A stretch of 64,000 nt of DNA from a bacterium (GCA_028823995.1 JAPPFD010000037.1:1-64000), one strand, 5' to 3'; positions 26,201-35,802 are shown, numbered from the stretch's first letter. Made by a program: numbers and translations. Notes: a model not told the origin generated them from the letters alone.

Positions 26201-27394
26201 CTAGTTGCCCGGACCGTACAGTCCGTAGCTGAGTCTGGGGTCTCCGGGGACGGCGTCGAACCGGGTCTGGTATGCCTCCCCGATCCATCGGGACCGGGCG
26301 ATCAGGTTGTTTCCGACCCGTAGGCGCCCGGGCTCCCAACGCCGGAGGGCTTCCCGGACGTCCCCCCCTGCCGCCGCCAGGGCGTCTCGCAGCGCAAACG
26401 CATCGTCGCAGGCTTTGGCCGTGCCGGCCGCGGCATGGGGACGTACCGAGAACGCCGCATCGCCTATCACACAAACCCTCCCTTCGGCCATCCGGTCCGA
26501 GGCAACGTCGAATATCACCTGGATGAACAGATCTTCGGCGCCGTCCACCACCTCTCTCACCACCGGCGCCATGGTCTCGGTCGCCTCGCGCCGGATGCGG
26601 GACAAGAGGTCGGGACGGACGAAGCCGGGGGGGACGGAGGCGGCCCGCTTCACGCCCTCCCGATCGGTGAGGAGATCGTCGAGTTGAGGGCCGACCGGGC
26701 AGTTGTAGTACCAGACCAGGTTCATCAACCGCTCGCCCACCACCAGGCTTCCGGTCTGGCTGGGAATGGCGTAGGCCAGGGAATGCCCTGACGGCATCAG
26801 GCAGTAGACCATGGCGTTGACCAGTTCATCGAAGGCGGCCCCGGTGAGTCCCGACTCGGGAATGGTCCCCCTCCAGGCCACGTAGCCGGCATAGGCGGGA
26901 TCCACGCCCGGACTCAGGACTGATCTCGCCAGGGAATTTATGCCGTCCGCCGCCACCAGCAGGTCGGCGCGGGCCTCCTCGCCGTCGGAGAACTCAACCC
27001 GCACCTCGTCGCTGGTCTGGGTGAACCCGACCACCTCCTTTCGCAGGTGGTAGCGGTCTTCCCCGAAGTCTGAGAGGAGGCCCCTGTAAATGGTGTTCCA
27101 GGAACTGATCAGGGATCCCAGCGGCGTCTTGGACAACACCTGGCCGCACCGGTCGACGAACGTCCACCAGTACGGGGCGATGGAGACCTCTTCGGTGCGA
27201 AGCGGGCTGTGCTCGTCGAAGTATCGATAGGTATGGGGCAACAGGATGATCCCCGCCCCCCGGTCTTGGAGCGCCTCGGAGGAGCGCTCGAAGATGTCCA
27301 CCTGGCACCCCAGGTCACGCAACAGCAAACCGGCGGTCAGACCGCCGATCGACCCTCCCATGACCGCCACCCTTGGCCAACGGCTGTTGGTCAA
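26201..27394 (-). CDS. FAD-dependent aromatic-ring monooxygenase family protein
   Basis: A 397-residue group A flavoprotein hydroxylase. The N-terminus has the FAD Rossmann motif VAVMGGSIGGLTAGLLLRDLG, the DG motif is DLLVAADGINSLAR and the GD motif VCVIGDAAFSVRPHAAAG. The segment YVAWRGTIPE and the GGSIGGL start resemble 2,6-dihydroxypyridine 3-hydroxylase-like enzymes more than ubiquinone hydroxylases. Substrate unknown. It begins with TTG one base after the stop of the PPOX gene, so the two are cotranscribed. Confidence 0.82.
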   Translation of the reverse strand: MTNSRWPRVAVMGGSIGGLTAGLLLRDLGCQVDIFERSSEALQDRGAGIILLPHTYRYFDEHSPLRTEEVSIAPYWWTFVDRCGQVLSKTPLGSLISSWNTIYRGLLSDFGEDRYHLRKEVVGFTQTSDEVRVEFSDGEEARADLLVAADGINSLARSVLSPGVDPAYAGYVAWRGTIPESGLTGAAFDELVNAMVYCLMPSGHSLAYAIPSQTGSLVVGERLMNLVWYYNCPVGPQLDDLLTDREGVKRAASVPPGFVRPDLLSRIRREATETMAPVVREVVDGAEDLFIQVIFDVASDRMAEGRVCVIGDAAFSVRPHAAAGTAKACDDAFALRDALAAAGGDVREALRRWEPGRLRVGNNLIARSRWIGEAYQTRFDAVPGDPRLSYGLYGPGN

Positions 27395-27395
27395 G

Positions 27396-27926
27396 TCAAG
27401 CGGATCTCCCGAAGGTGGCGATCCGGTCCACCTTGCAGATGAACAGCACCCGGCGCTCGTCCATGGACGGATCCCGCAAGCCGTAGGATCCCCCCGCTCC
27501 GGTGTACTTGTCCCAGATCTTGTCCAAGTGGGCGGTAACCATCGCTCCCTCTTCGGGATCGTCCTCGGAGACCTCCCGTTCCACTGTGCACTTCATGCTC
27601 ATCCAGTGGTAAGGGTTCTCCGGGTTCATCAGCATCACGGTGATCTGTGGGTTGGCTCTGATCCAGGAGGTCTTCTTCCGATGGGCGGCGACGTTCACCA
27701 GCACCCGGTCCGTGTCGCCGTCGTAATCGAACCACATCGCCGAGAGGTTGGGCCGACCGTCGCCGCCCATAACGGCCATCACCGCGGTCACCTGCCCGTC
27801 CATAAGTTGCTTGTGGTCGGGGTCGACATCGTTCAGCCCGGCGATCTGGACGCGGTTGCCTATCGAGAACTGTTTGGCCTGGAGGCCGTCGGCGACATCC
27901 AGGAACTGGGCCACTGTTATAGACAT
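27396..27926 (-). CDS. PPOX-type (flavin/F420) split-barrel protein
   Basis: A 176-residue pyridoxamine 5'-phosphate oxidase-like split barrel. GQVTAVMAVMGGDGRPNLSAMWFDYDGD and VLVNVAAHRKKTSWIRANPQITVM are typical of the actinobacterial F420- or FMN-binding branch. Such proteins reduce or oxidise small molecules, or bind heme. Its place in a cluster with a flavin monooxygenase and a ThDP enzyme, in a genome with cofG/cofH, makes F420 use plausible but unproved. Confidence 0.8.
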   Translation of the reverse strand: MSITVAQFLDVADGLQAKQFSIGNRVQIAGLNDVDPDHKQLMDGQVTAVMAVMGGDGRPNLSAMWFDYDGDTDRVLVNVAAHRKKTSWIRANPQITVMLMNPENPYHWMSMKCTVEREVSEDDPEEGAMVTAHLDKIWDKYTGAGGSYGLRDPSMDERRVLFICKVDRIATFGRSA

Positions 27927-27965
27927 CTTCCAATGCTCCTCTCTGTGGTTAGGGGTCAGACTACC

Positions 27966-29534
27966 CTAGCCGCGGGCGGTGTCGATCACCGCCCGGTAAG
28001 CGGTCGGGTCTATGCGGGCGTCGATCAAGCGGGGCCGGGGTCCGTCCATAGCGGCCGCCAACTGGGCTTGGTTTTCGGCCACCACGCCTTCCATCCCGCA
28101 GGCCCGGGCCACGGCCGCGAAGTCGATGGTGCGATAACGGACCGCCCCATGCCCTCCCTGGCCGGGAAACTGCTTCAACTCGATCAGCGTCAACGCTGCA
28201 TCGTTGAACACCACCACCACCACGTCGGCTCCGGTCCGCGCCACGGTCTCCAACTCGGCAAGGGGGATGCCCAAGCCGCCGTCGCCGGTCAGGCACACCG
28301 TCGGGGTCCCGGGGCGCGCCAACGCGGCCCCCAGGGCGGCAGGGAGAGCGTATCCCATGGTTGAGAGACCGTTGGAGATCAGAATCCGGCGAGGCTCGGT
28401 AACCGGCAAGAACGGCATCGCCACCAGAAAATGGGCCCCGGCGTCCAGAGTGACGGTGGCGCCGCCCTGTCTTGCGCTCCAATCCGCCACCGCCTCCACC
28501 GCCTGGTGGGGAGTGAAGCCCGGTCCGTCCCGCCAAAGAGCGCTTCGGGCCTCCCGCCAGGCTTCCTGTCCGGCGCCGGTGGCCCACCGGTGGAGGCCCA
28601 GGTCGGGGGAGAGTGACTCCAAGATCGGGCCAACCGGTCCTTTGAGTTCCGCCTCGCCCGGGAAAAAGCGCAGGGGGTTGTCCCAGGGATTAATCTCGAG
28701 CACCGGCATCGGGTACTCGAATGCACGGGGAAGAGGCTCCATCGGGTCCATTCCCACCGCCAGCACCAGGTCGCCTTGCCGGAGCAGCGGCTCCTCGAGA
28801 AGAGAGCTTGTGAAGAGCCCGCCGAACTCCGGGGTGGTCTCGTCAATCAGACCCTTGGCGTGATAGGTGGTCAGAACCGGACAGCCTGAGTCCGCCACCA
28901 CCCGCCGCACCTGCCTGATCCAAGGTAGGGCTCCCGTTCCGATGATCAGCAAGGGACGCTCCGCCTTTCGGACCAATCCCCGCATCTTGTCAGGCACAGA
29001 TCCGGCCTCGATGAGAGGGGGCGGATCGGGGGGAAGATCGCCGGCTACGGAACTGTCCATGTCGATGTGGACCGCGCCTTGGGGGTGCGCCGCGGCCAGA
29101 CAGGCCGCCGCCTCCGACGCCCGGGCCGTCCGCGAGTGACCCACCGTCCCGCTCCACTTGGTGAGGGGTCTCATCATGGCGGGCTGATCGAACTGCTGAT
29201 GTCCCACCCAGGAACGGTTGGACGCCGGAACGGTGTCGCCCACCAGCACCAGGGGTTGTTTGTCCAGCGTGGCCTGGGCCATTCCGTTGGCGGCGGAGGC
29301 CACTCCCGGCCCGCGGGTGACGACCGCCGCGCCCACAGAGTCGCTCAAGAGCCCGTAGGTGGAGGCGGCGATACACGCTGCGGACTCCGTGTGGAAAAGG
29401 GTGAAGGGGATCCCCAGTGTTGCGGCGGCCCCCACTATCTCCAGGTTTGGGCCTCCTCCCGGCACCCCGAACAGGAGCTTTGCTCCTCCCGCTCGGAGGC
29501 CTTCGACCACCTGTCGGGCCACCCCCGCCGTCAT
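27966..29534 (-). CDS. Thiamine diphosphate-dependent enzyme (acetolactate synthase-like)
   Basis: A 522-residue three-domain ThDP enzyme. The Pyr domain has LLFGVPGGGPNLE and the activating glutamate in HTESAACIAA; the central domain binds nucleotide in many relatives (LLIIGTGALPW); the PP domain has GDGGLGIPLAELET and the metal ligand in VFNDAALTLIELKQ. The family includes acetolactate synthase, benzoylformate decarboxylase and oxalyl-CoA decarboxylase. No small regulatory subunit is adjacent, and the neighbours are oxidative enzymes, so a catabolic 2-oxo acid decarboxylase or lyase is more likely than valine synthesis. Confidence 0.8.
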   Translation of the reverse strand: MTAGVARQVVEGLRAGGAKLLFGVPGGGPNLEIVGAAATLGIPFTLFHTESAACIAASTYGLLSDSVGAAVVTRGPGVASAANGMAQATLDKQPLVLVGDTVPASNRSWVGHQQFDQPAMMRPLTKWSGTVGHSRTARASEAAACLAAAHPQGAVHIDMDSSVAGDLPPDPPPLIEAGSVPDKMRGLVRKAERPLLIIGTGALPWIRQVRRVVADSGCPVLTTYHAKGLIDETTPEFGGLFTSSLLEEPLLRQGDLVLAVGMDPMEPLPRAFEYPMPVLEINPWDNPLRFFPGEAELKGPVGPILESLSPDLGLHRWATGAGQEAWREARSALWRDGPGFTPHQAVEAVADWSARQGGATVTLDAGAHFLVAMPFLPVTEPRRILISNGLSTMGYALPAALGAALARPGTPTVCLTGDGGLGIPLAELETVARTGADVVVVVFNDAALTLIELKQFPGQGGHGAVRYRTIDFAAVARACGMEGVVAENQAQLAAAMDGPRPRLIDARIDPTAYRAVIDTARG

Positions 29535-29537
29535 GGG

Positions 29538-29909
29538 CTAGGTGAAGAGTTCGACAGTGACGAAGCGTATCTCGGTGTCCCCGGCGTTCTCGAAATCGTG
29601 GACCACCGAATCGGAAGGCGTGTGCGGCAAAAAGCTGGTGTCACCCTCCTCGTAGCGACGGATGTGATAGACGCCGTCCGCGGTGCGTTGCTTGCCGATC
29701 CCGCCCTTGACCACGGTCCAGAAGTAATGGCGGTCATGAAGGTGGAAGGCGCCTCTCTCGCCGGGCTGGAGACGTACCTCCCAAACTCCCACCTCGTCAT
29801 TCCGGAACAGGAGGCGCGTTCCAAGTTGTCGGTTGCCGTCTCGCGCCTCGGCCAACTCACCAGAAAAGTCCTCGGTCCGGTACCGGCCCTTTTCAATAAT
29901 CTCTACCAT
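29538..29909 (-). CDS. Small cupin-fold protein
   Basis: A 123-residue single cupin. The first metal motif reads PGERGAFHLHDRHYFWTVVKGG (Gx-H-x-H...E/Y position altered to Tyr-Phe-Trp) and the second is GDTSFLPHTPSDSVVHDFEN. It could be a metal-dependent isomerase or dioxygenase, or a sensor. ATG 29909 is used because upstream codons lie in the divergent control region. Three bases separate its stop from the ThDP gene, so it leads the four-gene minus-strand operon. Confidence 0.75.
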   Translation of the reverse strand: MVEIIEKGRYRTEDFSGELAEARDGNRQLGTRLLFRNDEVGVWEVRLQPGERGAFHLHDRHYFWTVVKGGIGKQRTADGVYHIRRYEEGDTSFLPHTPSDSVVHDFENAGDTEIRFVTVELFT

Positions 29910-30024
29910 GCCGGTAAGGCTAGTTTCCTCCTCCGGCCCCGATGGCGAGGTCAGCCGCCGACGGCCCTGCCGCGGAGGATCCAAATGATGAACTGCGGAG
30001 TCAAATGGGTGATGCAATCCTAGG

Positions 30025-31290
30025 ATGGCGTCCATGGGACCCAATATCAGTGGGAAAGCCCCGCAGGGAGGCGTTCTGGCGGGGATGCGGGTGGTGGAAC
30101 TGTCCGCGTTCGTGGCGGTGCCGCTGGCCGGGCTGACGCTCTCCTCCCTGGGCGCCGACGTTATCCGGGTCGACCCTCCCGGCGGCGGCTTGGACTACGG
30201 GCGATGGCCGGTGACGGCGGAGGGCCGCAGCATTTACTGGGCAGGCCTGAACGCGGGGAAACGATCCGTCACCCTTGACATGCGAAGCGAGCCTGCAAGA
30301 TCGACCCTGGTGGACCTGATCACGGCGCCGGGCTCGGATGCGGGCATTTTCATCACCAACCTGTCTCCCTCCTGGCTACCCTATGAGCGGCTGGCCGAGC
30401 GGCGGCCCGACATGATCATGGTGACGCTGCAGGGGAGTTCCGACGGGTCAGTGGCCGTGGACTACACGGTGAACGCCGCCATGGGCTATCCGGAGATAAC
30501 CGGCCCCCCGGGCGCCGGCCCTGTCAACCACGTTCTGCCGGCCTGGGATGTGATTGCCGGCAACATGGTGGCGTCAGGGGTGCTGGCGGCCGAGCGCCAC
30601 CGCTTGCGCACCGGGGAGGGCCAGTTGGTGCGCCTCTCCCTCACCGATGTGGCCCTCGCAACCGTCTCCACCCTCGGCCACATAGGCGAGGTGATGGTGA
30701 ACGACCACGACCGGGGCTCCCACCGGAATTACGTGTTCGGCGCCTACGGGCGGGACTTCGCCACCTCCGACGGGAGGCGACTGATGGTGGTGGTGATAAC
30801 GGACAGACAATGGAAGGACCTGGTGGAAGCCACGGGATCGGCCGATGAGATGCGTCGCATCGAGCGGCGGAAGGGTCTCGATCTGCGGAGAGAGGGTGAT
30901 CGCTTCCGGGCGCGGGATGAGATCTCCACGGTGCTCGAGCCCTGGTTCGCAGCACGGACCCTGGCCGAGGCAGGTGAGACGCTGGGACGTCACCGACTGT
31001 GTTGGGGACCGTATCAGTCCTTTCGCCAACTGGTCACCGACGACCCCCGATGTTCACTGGAGAACCCGCTCTTTGAGAACGTGAGGCACCCTGGCATCGG
31101 TGAGTATCTCTCCGCCTCTCATCCTCTTCAGTTCGGAGCGGGACGGGTCGGTCCCCGGCCAGCCCCCCTCATGGGTCAGCACACCGACGAGGTGCTGTTG
31201 GAGGTGTTGGGCAAAGCTGGCGTCTCGGGAAGCCGAACGGTAGCCCCCCAACCTGACGGATTGTCTGCCCCTTTCTCTCCGGCAGGGTGA
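30025..31290 (+). CDS. Family III (CaiB/BaiF) CoA-transferase, resembles mesaconyl-CoA isomerase
   Basis: A 421-residue class III CoA-transferase. MRVVELSAFVAVPLAGLTL-LGADVIRV is the family start and the likely catalytic Asp is in LPAWDVIAGN. The segments GGGLDYGRWPVT and YWAGLNAGKRSVTLD recall, from memory, 2-methylfumaryl-CoA (mesaconyl-CoA) C1-C4 isomerase of the 3-hydroxypropionate bicycle rather than formyl-CoA transferase. I keep the call at family level because I cannot align it. It is divergent from the cupin-ThDP-PPOX-FAD operon, 115 nt between starts. ATG 30034 is an alternative start. Confidence 0.78.
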   Translation: MASMGPNISGKAPQGGVLAGMRVVELSAFVAVPLAGLTLSSLGADVIRVDPPGGGLDYGRWPVTAEGRSIYWAGLNAGKRSVTLDMRSEPARSTLVDLITAPGSDAGIFITNLSPSWLPYERLAERRPDMIMVTLQGSSDGSVAVDYTVNAAMGYPEITGPPGAGPVNHVLPAWDVIAGNMVASGVLAAERHRLRTGEGQLVRLSLTDVALATVSTLGHIGEVMVNDHDRGSHRNYVFGAYGRDFATSDGRRLMVVVITDRQWKDLVEATGSADEMRRIERRKGLDLRREGDRFRARDEISTVLEPWFAARTLAEAGETLGRHRLCWGPYQSFRQLVTDDPRCSLENPLFENVRHPGIGEYLSASHPLQFGAGRVGPRPAPLMGQHTDEVLLEVLGKAGVSGSRTVAPQPDGLSAPFSPAG

Positions 31291-31463
31291 TATTCGAACT
31301 TTCCTATGACGCCGGCTCGCATCAGACCATATCATCCAAGTGCCGGGCGGCTCACCCCTACGGCCGGTGAACCTTCGCGACACATTGATTGTTTAACCAG
31401 GTTGTCGATGTCGACCCCAAAGAGGCCCGGGACCAGGACCTTTAGGAGGTGAGTGGCTTCGAG

Positions 31464-32951
31464 GTGAAGAGAGTCCTCTTGTCGGTGGCGGACAAGAGCG
31501 GGATCGTCGAGTTCGCCCGTCAACTGGCGGGTTTGGGCGCCGAAATCGTCTCATCGGGAGGCACCGCCCGCGCCATCAGGTCGGCAGGAGTGGAGGTGAC
31601 AGCCACAGATGATGTGACCGGCGCTCCCGAGATGCTGGGCGGTCGGGTCAAGACGCTACACCCACAGATCCATGGGGGCATTCTCGCCGATCCCGATGAT
31701 CCCACCCACCAGGCTGATCTGCGACGGTTCGGCATCGAGGGTTTTCAGTTGGTGGCCGCCAACCTCTACCCGTTTGCCCATGAGCCGGGGATCGAGCAAA
31801 TCGACATCGGCGGGGTGGCTCTGCTCCGAGCCGCCGCCAAGAACCATGAGCATGTGGCTGCCGTCTCCTCGCCGCATCAGTACGCCGAGGTCATCGAAGC
31901 GCTGCGATCCGGCAGCTTGGACCGGGAGTGGCGCCGGCGCCTGGCGGCTGAAGCCTTCGCTTACACCGCCCGATACGATGCTGCCATCGCCCGGTGGTTC
32001 TCCCCTCCGGAGGCCCTTGCGGATCCCCTGGTGATCACCCTGCGCCGCCGCCAGAGGACCCGCTACGGAGAGAACCCGCATCAACAGGGAGCGCTGTACG
32101 CCCCCGACCGTGACGGCTTCCGGGGATCGGAAGCACTGCTCCTCCAGGGAAAGCCCATGTCCTACAACAACTACGCAGACGTCGAGGCGGCCGTTCGTTT
32201 GGTGGCAGACCTGGAGGGGGCCGGCTGCGTGATCGTGAAGCATGCCAATCCCTGCGGGGTTGGCGTCGGGACGGATCCAGCGGAAGCCTTCATGCGGGCG
32301 TGGGAGGGAGACCCGCAGTCGGCCTTCGGCGGCGTGGTTGCGTTCAACTGCCCTGTCAGCGCCCCCGTGGCGGAGCGTCTGGCCGGCGTGTTTGTCGAGG
32401 TTGTTGCCGCCCCCCGGATGGAGAAGGAGGCTGTCGCCATCCTCTCCCGGAAGCCTGCCTTGCGGGTCTTGGAAACCCCGCCGAGGAGGCCAACCGAGTG
32501 GGAGGTCCGGTCTGTGGGGTCCGATTTCCTGGTCCAGACCCCCGACCACGTCGTCCCGATCCCCTCCGAGTGGCGGGTGGTATCAAGGGTCCCCCCCGAC
32601 GCCCGGCAACTCTCCGACCTGAGACTGGCCTGGACGGTGGCGGCGCACGCCAAATCGAACGCAGTGGTGATATGTCGCGACGGCCGCTCGGTGGGAGTCG
32701 GCGCTGGCGATCAGAGCCGGGTGGGGGCTGCCCGTAGGGCGATATCGGTGGCCGGGGACCGCGCCAGGGGCGCGGCCGCCGCATCCGATGGGTTTTTTCC
32801 GTTCACCGACGGGCTGGATACCCTAGCATCCATGGGCGTGACTGCCGTTGTTTCTCCCGGGGGGTCGGTGCGCGACGCGGAGGTGATCGCTGCCGCCGAC
32901 CAACACCGGATGGCCCTTCTGTTCACCGGCCGCCGGCACTTCCGCCACTGA
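31464..32951 (+). CDS. purH: Bifunctional AICAR transformylase / IMP cyclohydrolase
   Basis: Last two steps of IMP synthesis. The N-terminal cyclohydrolase domain shows [26 protein letters not shown] and [16 protein letters not shown]. The transformylase domain has [13 protein letters not shown] and the catalytic [18 protein letters not shown], then [10 protein letters not shown] and [10 protein letters not shown] at the end. AGGAGG at 31444-31449 covers the GTG at 31449, so I prefer GTG 31464 (MKRVLLSV). About 495 residues, a little short. The stop overlaps the folD ATG by one base (TGATG), so the pair is coupled around 10-formyl-THF use and supply. Confidence 0.94.
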   Translation: MKRVLLSVADKSGIVEFARQLAGLGAEIVSSGGTARAIRSAGVEVTATDDVTGAPEMLGGRVKTLHPQIHGGILADPDDPTHQADLRRFGIEGFQLVAANLYPFAHEPGIEQIDIGGVALLRAAAKNHEHVAAVSSPHQYAEVIEALRSGSLDREWRRRLAAEAFAYTARYDAAIARWFSPPEALADPLVITLRRRQRTRYGENPHQQGALYAPDRDGFRGSEALLLQGKPMSYNNYADVEAAVRLVADLEGAGCVIVKHANPCGVGVGTDPAEAFMRAWEGDPQSAFGGVVAFNCPVSAPVAERLAGVFVEVVAAPRMEKEAVAILSRKPALRVLETPPRRPTEWEVRSVGSDFLVQTPDHVVPIPSEWRVVSRVPPDARQLSDLRLAWTVAAHAKSNAVVICRDGRSVGVGAGDQSRVGAARRAISVAGDRARGAAAASDGFFPFTDGLDTLASMGVTAVVSPGGSVRDAEVIAAADQHRMALLFTGRRHFRH

Positions 32952-33823
32952 TGGCCGCCATGCTCTTGAAGGGGGCGGCGGCCGCCTCGGCCGTGATGGA
33001 GGAGGTGGCTGCCGGAGTCGCCGACCTGGCCCGGTCGGGCTACGTGCCCGGCTTGGCCACGGTGTTGGTGGGGGACGATCCCGCTTCTCACACCTATGTC
33101 CGCGCCAAACGCCGCGACGCGGCCAAGGTCGGGATTCGCTCCATCCATCACCAACTGGAGGAGATACCCTCCCAGGAAGAGTTGGAGGACCTGGTGAATG
33201 CCCTGAGCGCCGATCCCGGCGTGGATGGCATCCTGGTGCAACTGCCTCTCCCGCACGGTCTGGACGAGGGAAGGGTGGTGGGTTGCATCGACCCCCGCAA
33301 GGATGTTGACGGGCTTCACAACGAGAACCTGGGACGCCTGGTGGCCGAGCTTCCGGGCCCCCGACCCTGCACTCCCGCCGGAGTCATGCGAATCCTCTCA
33401 CACTATGACCTGCCCGTCTCCGGGAAGCGGGCTGTCGTGGTGGGCCGGAGTTTTCTGGTGGGAAAGCCCTTGGCGTTGTTGTTGGCCACCAAGGGCGCGG
33501 ACGCCACGGTAACCGTCGCCCACTCCCGCACCGTCGACCTTGAGTCGCTCTGCCGGGAAGCCGACATCCTGGTGGCGGCGGTCGGGAGAGCCAAGATGGT
33601 GAAGGCCTCCTGGGTCAAGCCGGGTGCGGTGGTCGTCGATGTCGGAATCAACCGCACCGACGAGGGACTGGTCGGGGATGTCGACTTCGCTGAGGTCTCG
33701 GAGGTAGCCTCCGCTATCACCCCGGTGCCCGGCGGCGTCGGCCTGATGACCAGGGCGATGCTGATGTCCAACACCCTGTCGGCCGCCCGCGGGAACATTT
33801 CCGGATTGGGTGGGGTTGGATAG
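32951..33823 (+). CDS. folD: Methylene-THF dehydrogenase / methenyl-THF cyclohydrolase
   Basis: Makes 10-formyl-THF, the cosubstrate of PurH encoded just upstream. The 290 residues carry [29 protein letters not shown] with the catalytic Lys, [30 protein letters not shown], the NADP-binding [17 protein letters not shown] and the final [19 protein letters not shown]. All signatures are intact. Confidence 0.95.
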   Translation: MAAMLLKGAAAASAVMEEVAAGVADLARSGYVPGLATVLVGDDPASHTYVRAKRRDAAKVGIRSIHHQLEEIPSQEELEDLVNALSADPGVDGILVQLPLPHGLDEGRVVGCIDPRKDVDGLHNENLGRLVAELPGPRPCTPAGVMRILSHYDLPVSGKRAVVVGRSFLVGKPLALLLATKGADATVTVAHSRTVDLESLCREADILVAAVGRAKMVKASWVKPGAVVVDVGINRTDEGLVGDVDFAEVSEVASAITPVPGGVGLMTRAMLMSNTLSAARGNISGLGGVG

Positions 33824-33870
33824 AAGAGATATTCTCTGGTTCTTATTCGAGAAGTGATTCGAAGACGAAA

Positions 33871-35049
33871 ATGGTTACCTTTCAGGATTTGCTTAGAAGA
33901 GTCAAGGCCCGGATAAGGGAAGTGACCCCGGCCGAGGTCGAGCCCCGGCTGGGAGACGAAGACCTGCTCTGGCTGGATGTGCGGGAACACGAGGAATACG
34001 AGCAGGGCGCCATTCCCGGCGCCCAACTCATTCCCAGGGGGCTATTGGAGTCTTCCATCTCCATGCAGGTGCCCGATCCCGACACGGAGATAGTGGTCTA
34101 CTGCGCGGGAGGGGCCAGGTCGGCTCTCGCTGCCCTGTCACTGCAAGAGTTGGGTTATGAGAACGTGGTGTCCATGGCCGGAGGGTTCGGCCAGTGGAAG
34201 GCGGAGGGTCGTCCCTGGTCCGAGCCGGTCACGCTCTCCTCCGACCAGAAGGTGCGTTACAGCCGGCACACCATGTTGCCCGAAGTTGGAGAGGAAGGCC
34301 AGGCCAAGCTATTGAATTCTCGCGTGCTGCTGGTGGGTGCGGGCGGACTGGGTTCTCCCGCCGCCCTCTACCTTGCGGCCGCTGGTGTGGGAGTGCTGGG
34401 TGTGGTCGACTTCGATGTGGTGGACGCCTCCAATCTCCAGCGACAGATTCTTCACAACATGGACCGGCTTGGGCATTCCAAGGTGGAGTCGGCGCGCGAG
34501 ACGCTCACCGCCCTCAATCCCGACGTCAAGGTGGAGCCCTACGGGGAGCGGCTCTCGGCCGCCAATGTTCTGGAGGTGATGTCCGGATTCGACCTGGTGG
34601 TCGACGGCGGAGACAACTTCCCGACCCGCTACCTGGTGAATGACGCTTCTCTGCACCTCCGAATCCCGGTGGTGCACGGCGCTATCTTCCGCTTCGAGGG
34701 CCAGGCCAGTGTTTTCCACCCCTACCAGGGCCCCTGCTACCGGTGCCTCTTCCCCCAGCCCCCTCCTCCGGAGCTTGCCCCCTCCTGTGCGGAGGCCGGT
34801 GTGCTGGGCGTACTGCCGGGGATCATCGGTTCCATCGAGGCCATGGAAGCCATCAAGATGCTTCTAGGGATAGGAGAGCCGTTGGTAGGGAGGCTTCTCA
34901 CCTACGATGCCCTCACCGAGGACTTCCGGATCTTGAACCTGCGCCGCAACCCGGACTGCCTGGCGTGCGCCGACGAGGATCGGCCGCCTGCCATCGTGGA
35001 ATACGACCAGTACTGTATGCCCGCCGGGTCGGTTGCCAGGACCGTCTGA
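33871..35049 (+). CDS. Rhodanese-ThiF/MoeB fusion activating a sulfur carrier protein
   Basis: A 392-residue fusion. Residues about 15-110 are a rhodanese domain with DVREHEEYEQGAIPGA and the active loop YCAGGARS (Cys78). Residues 125-385 are an E1-like MoeB/ThiF domain: RYSRHTMLPEVGEEGQ, GAGGLGSPAALYLAAAGVG, the Arg finger NLQRQILH, DGGDNFPTRYLVND, and two CxxC pairs (GPCYRC and CLAC) for zinc. By neighbours it does the job of mycobacterial MoeZ: adenylate the CysO tail and load sulfur as thiocarboxylate. In MoeZ the rhodanese is at the C-terminus; here it is at the N-terminus. The AT-rich 47-nt gap after folD may hold its own promoter. Confidence 0.88.
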   Translation: MVTFQDLLRRVKARIREVTPAEVEPRLGDEDLLWLDVREHEEYEQGAIPGAQLIPRGLLESSISMQVPDPDTEIVVYCAGGARSALAALSLQELGYENVVSMAGGFGQWKAEGRPWSEPVTLSSDQKVRYSRHTMLPEVGEEGQAKLLNSRVLLVGAGGLGSPAALYLAAAGVGVLGVVDFDVVDASNLQRQILHNMDRLGHSKVESARETLTALNPDVKVEPYGERLSAANVLEVMSGFDLVVDGGDNFPTRYLVNDASLHLRIPVVHGAIFRFEGQASVFHPYQGPCYRCLFPQPPPPELAPSCAEAGVLGVLPGIIGSIEAMEAIKMLLGIGEPLVGRLLTYDALTEDFRILNLRRNPDCLACADEDRPPAIVEYDQYCMPAGSVARTV

Positions 35050-35084
35050 CCGACTCGGCTTTTCCCCCGGCGGGGAGATCTCTC

Positions 35085-35513
35085 ATGTTTGACGAACAAT
35101 CATCTATCCGCGTTCCCGAACCAGTCCACCGGACGATGGTCGAGCACGCCCGTGACTGCTATCCCCAGGAGGCATGCGGGTTGTTGGCGGGACACCCGGA
35201 TGGTCGCCTGACCAAGGCTTATCCCATGACCAACATTGCCCACTCGTCGGTCAACTATGTGATTGACCCGAGAGAGCACTTTGGGGCGATGCGGGATGCG
35301 GAGTCGAAAGGCTGGGAGTTGGTTGGAGTGTTCCATTCACATACCCATTCCCCCGCTTACCCGTCTTCCACCGACGTGGCGTTGGCCGTGGAACCGGATT
35401 GGCTCTACGTGCTGGTGGGCATGGAACGGATCGATGCCCTATCCGTGCGAGGATTTCGCATCCGCGACAGCCGGATCACCGAGAAGACTTTGAGCTTCGA
35501 CGCCCACTCCTAG
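35085..35513 (+). CDS. mec: JAMM metallopeptidase releasing cysteine from CysO
   Basis: A 142-residue MPN+/JAMM domain. The zinc motif is HSHTHSPAYPSSTD (His84, His86, Ser94, Asp97) with the upstream catalytic Glu29 in YPQEACGLL. In mycobacteria Mec+ cuts CysO-cysteine, freeing Cys and the carrier. The gene lies 35 nt after the rhodanese-E1 gene and 13 nt before cysO, which makes this substrate far more likely than ubiquitin-like or other targets. ATG 35085 (MFDEQSS) is chosen with GGGGAG 7-12 nt upstream. Confidence 0.88.
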   Translation: MFDEQSSIRVPEPVHRTMVEHARDCYPQEACGLLAGHPDGRLTKAYPMTNIAHSSVNYVIDPREHFGAMRDAESKGWELVGVFHSHTHSPAYPSSTDVALAVEPDWLYVLVGMERIDALSVRGFRIRDSRITEKTLSFDAHS

Positions 35514-35526
35514 GAGGAACCTCACA

Positions 35527-35802
35527 ATGATGCATACCATTCGCTTGCCCACGATTCTCCGGGTTCACGCCGGAGGGGACTCCTCGGTGACCGCCTGCGG
35601 GTCCACCGTGGGAGAGGCGTTCTCCGACCTGGGCAGGCGGTATCCGGCTCTGGCGTCCCAACTCCTCGATCCGGACGGCTCGGTGCCGGTGTTCGTCAAT
35701 GTCTTCCTCAACGACGAGGACATCCGTTATCTCAAGGGTTTGGACACTCCTATTACGCAACCGTCGGAGATCACTGTACTTCCGTCGGTCGCAGGTGGTT
35801 GA
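35527..35802 (+). CDS. cysO: Ubiquitin-like sulfur carrier protein CysO
   Basis: A 91-residue MoaD/ThiS-fold protein ending in Gly-Gly (SVAGG), the tail that is adenylated and turned into a thiocarboxylate. The core runs IRLPTILRVHAGG...TVGEAFSDLGRRYPAL...VNVFLNDEDIRYLKGLDTP. Its place between mec and cysM identifies it as CysO rather than MoaD. AGGAGG 9 nt before ATG 35527 is a strong ribosome site, fitting a carrier needed in high amount. Confidence 0.92.
   Translation: MMHTIRLPTILRVHAGGDSSVTACGSTVGEAFSDLGRRYPALASQLLDPDGSVPVFVNVFLNDEDIRYLKGLDTPITQPSEITVLPSVAGG

Noticed and set aside
27966-29534. Acetolactate synthase for valine and isoleucine
   Set aside because: No regulatory small subunit or ilv genes adjacent, and neighbours are oxidative enzymes; family-level call kept.
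33824-33870. Regulator binding site before the cysteine cluster
   Set aside because: AT-rich with short inverted repeats (AGAGA-TAT-TCTCT and repeated ATTCGA), but no match to a known motif and no clear promoter spacing.
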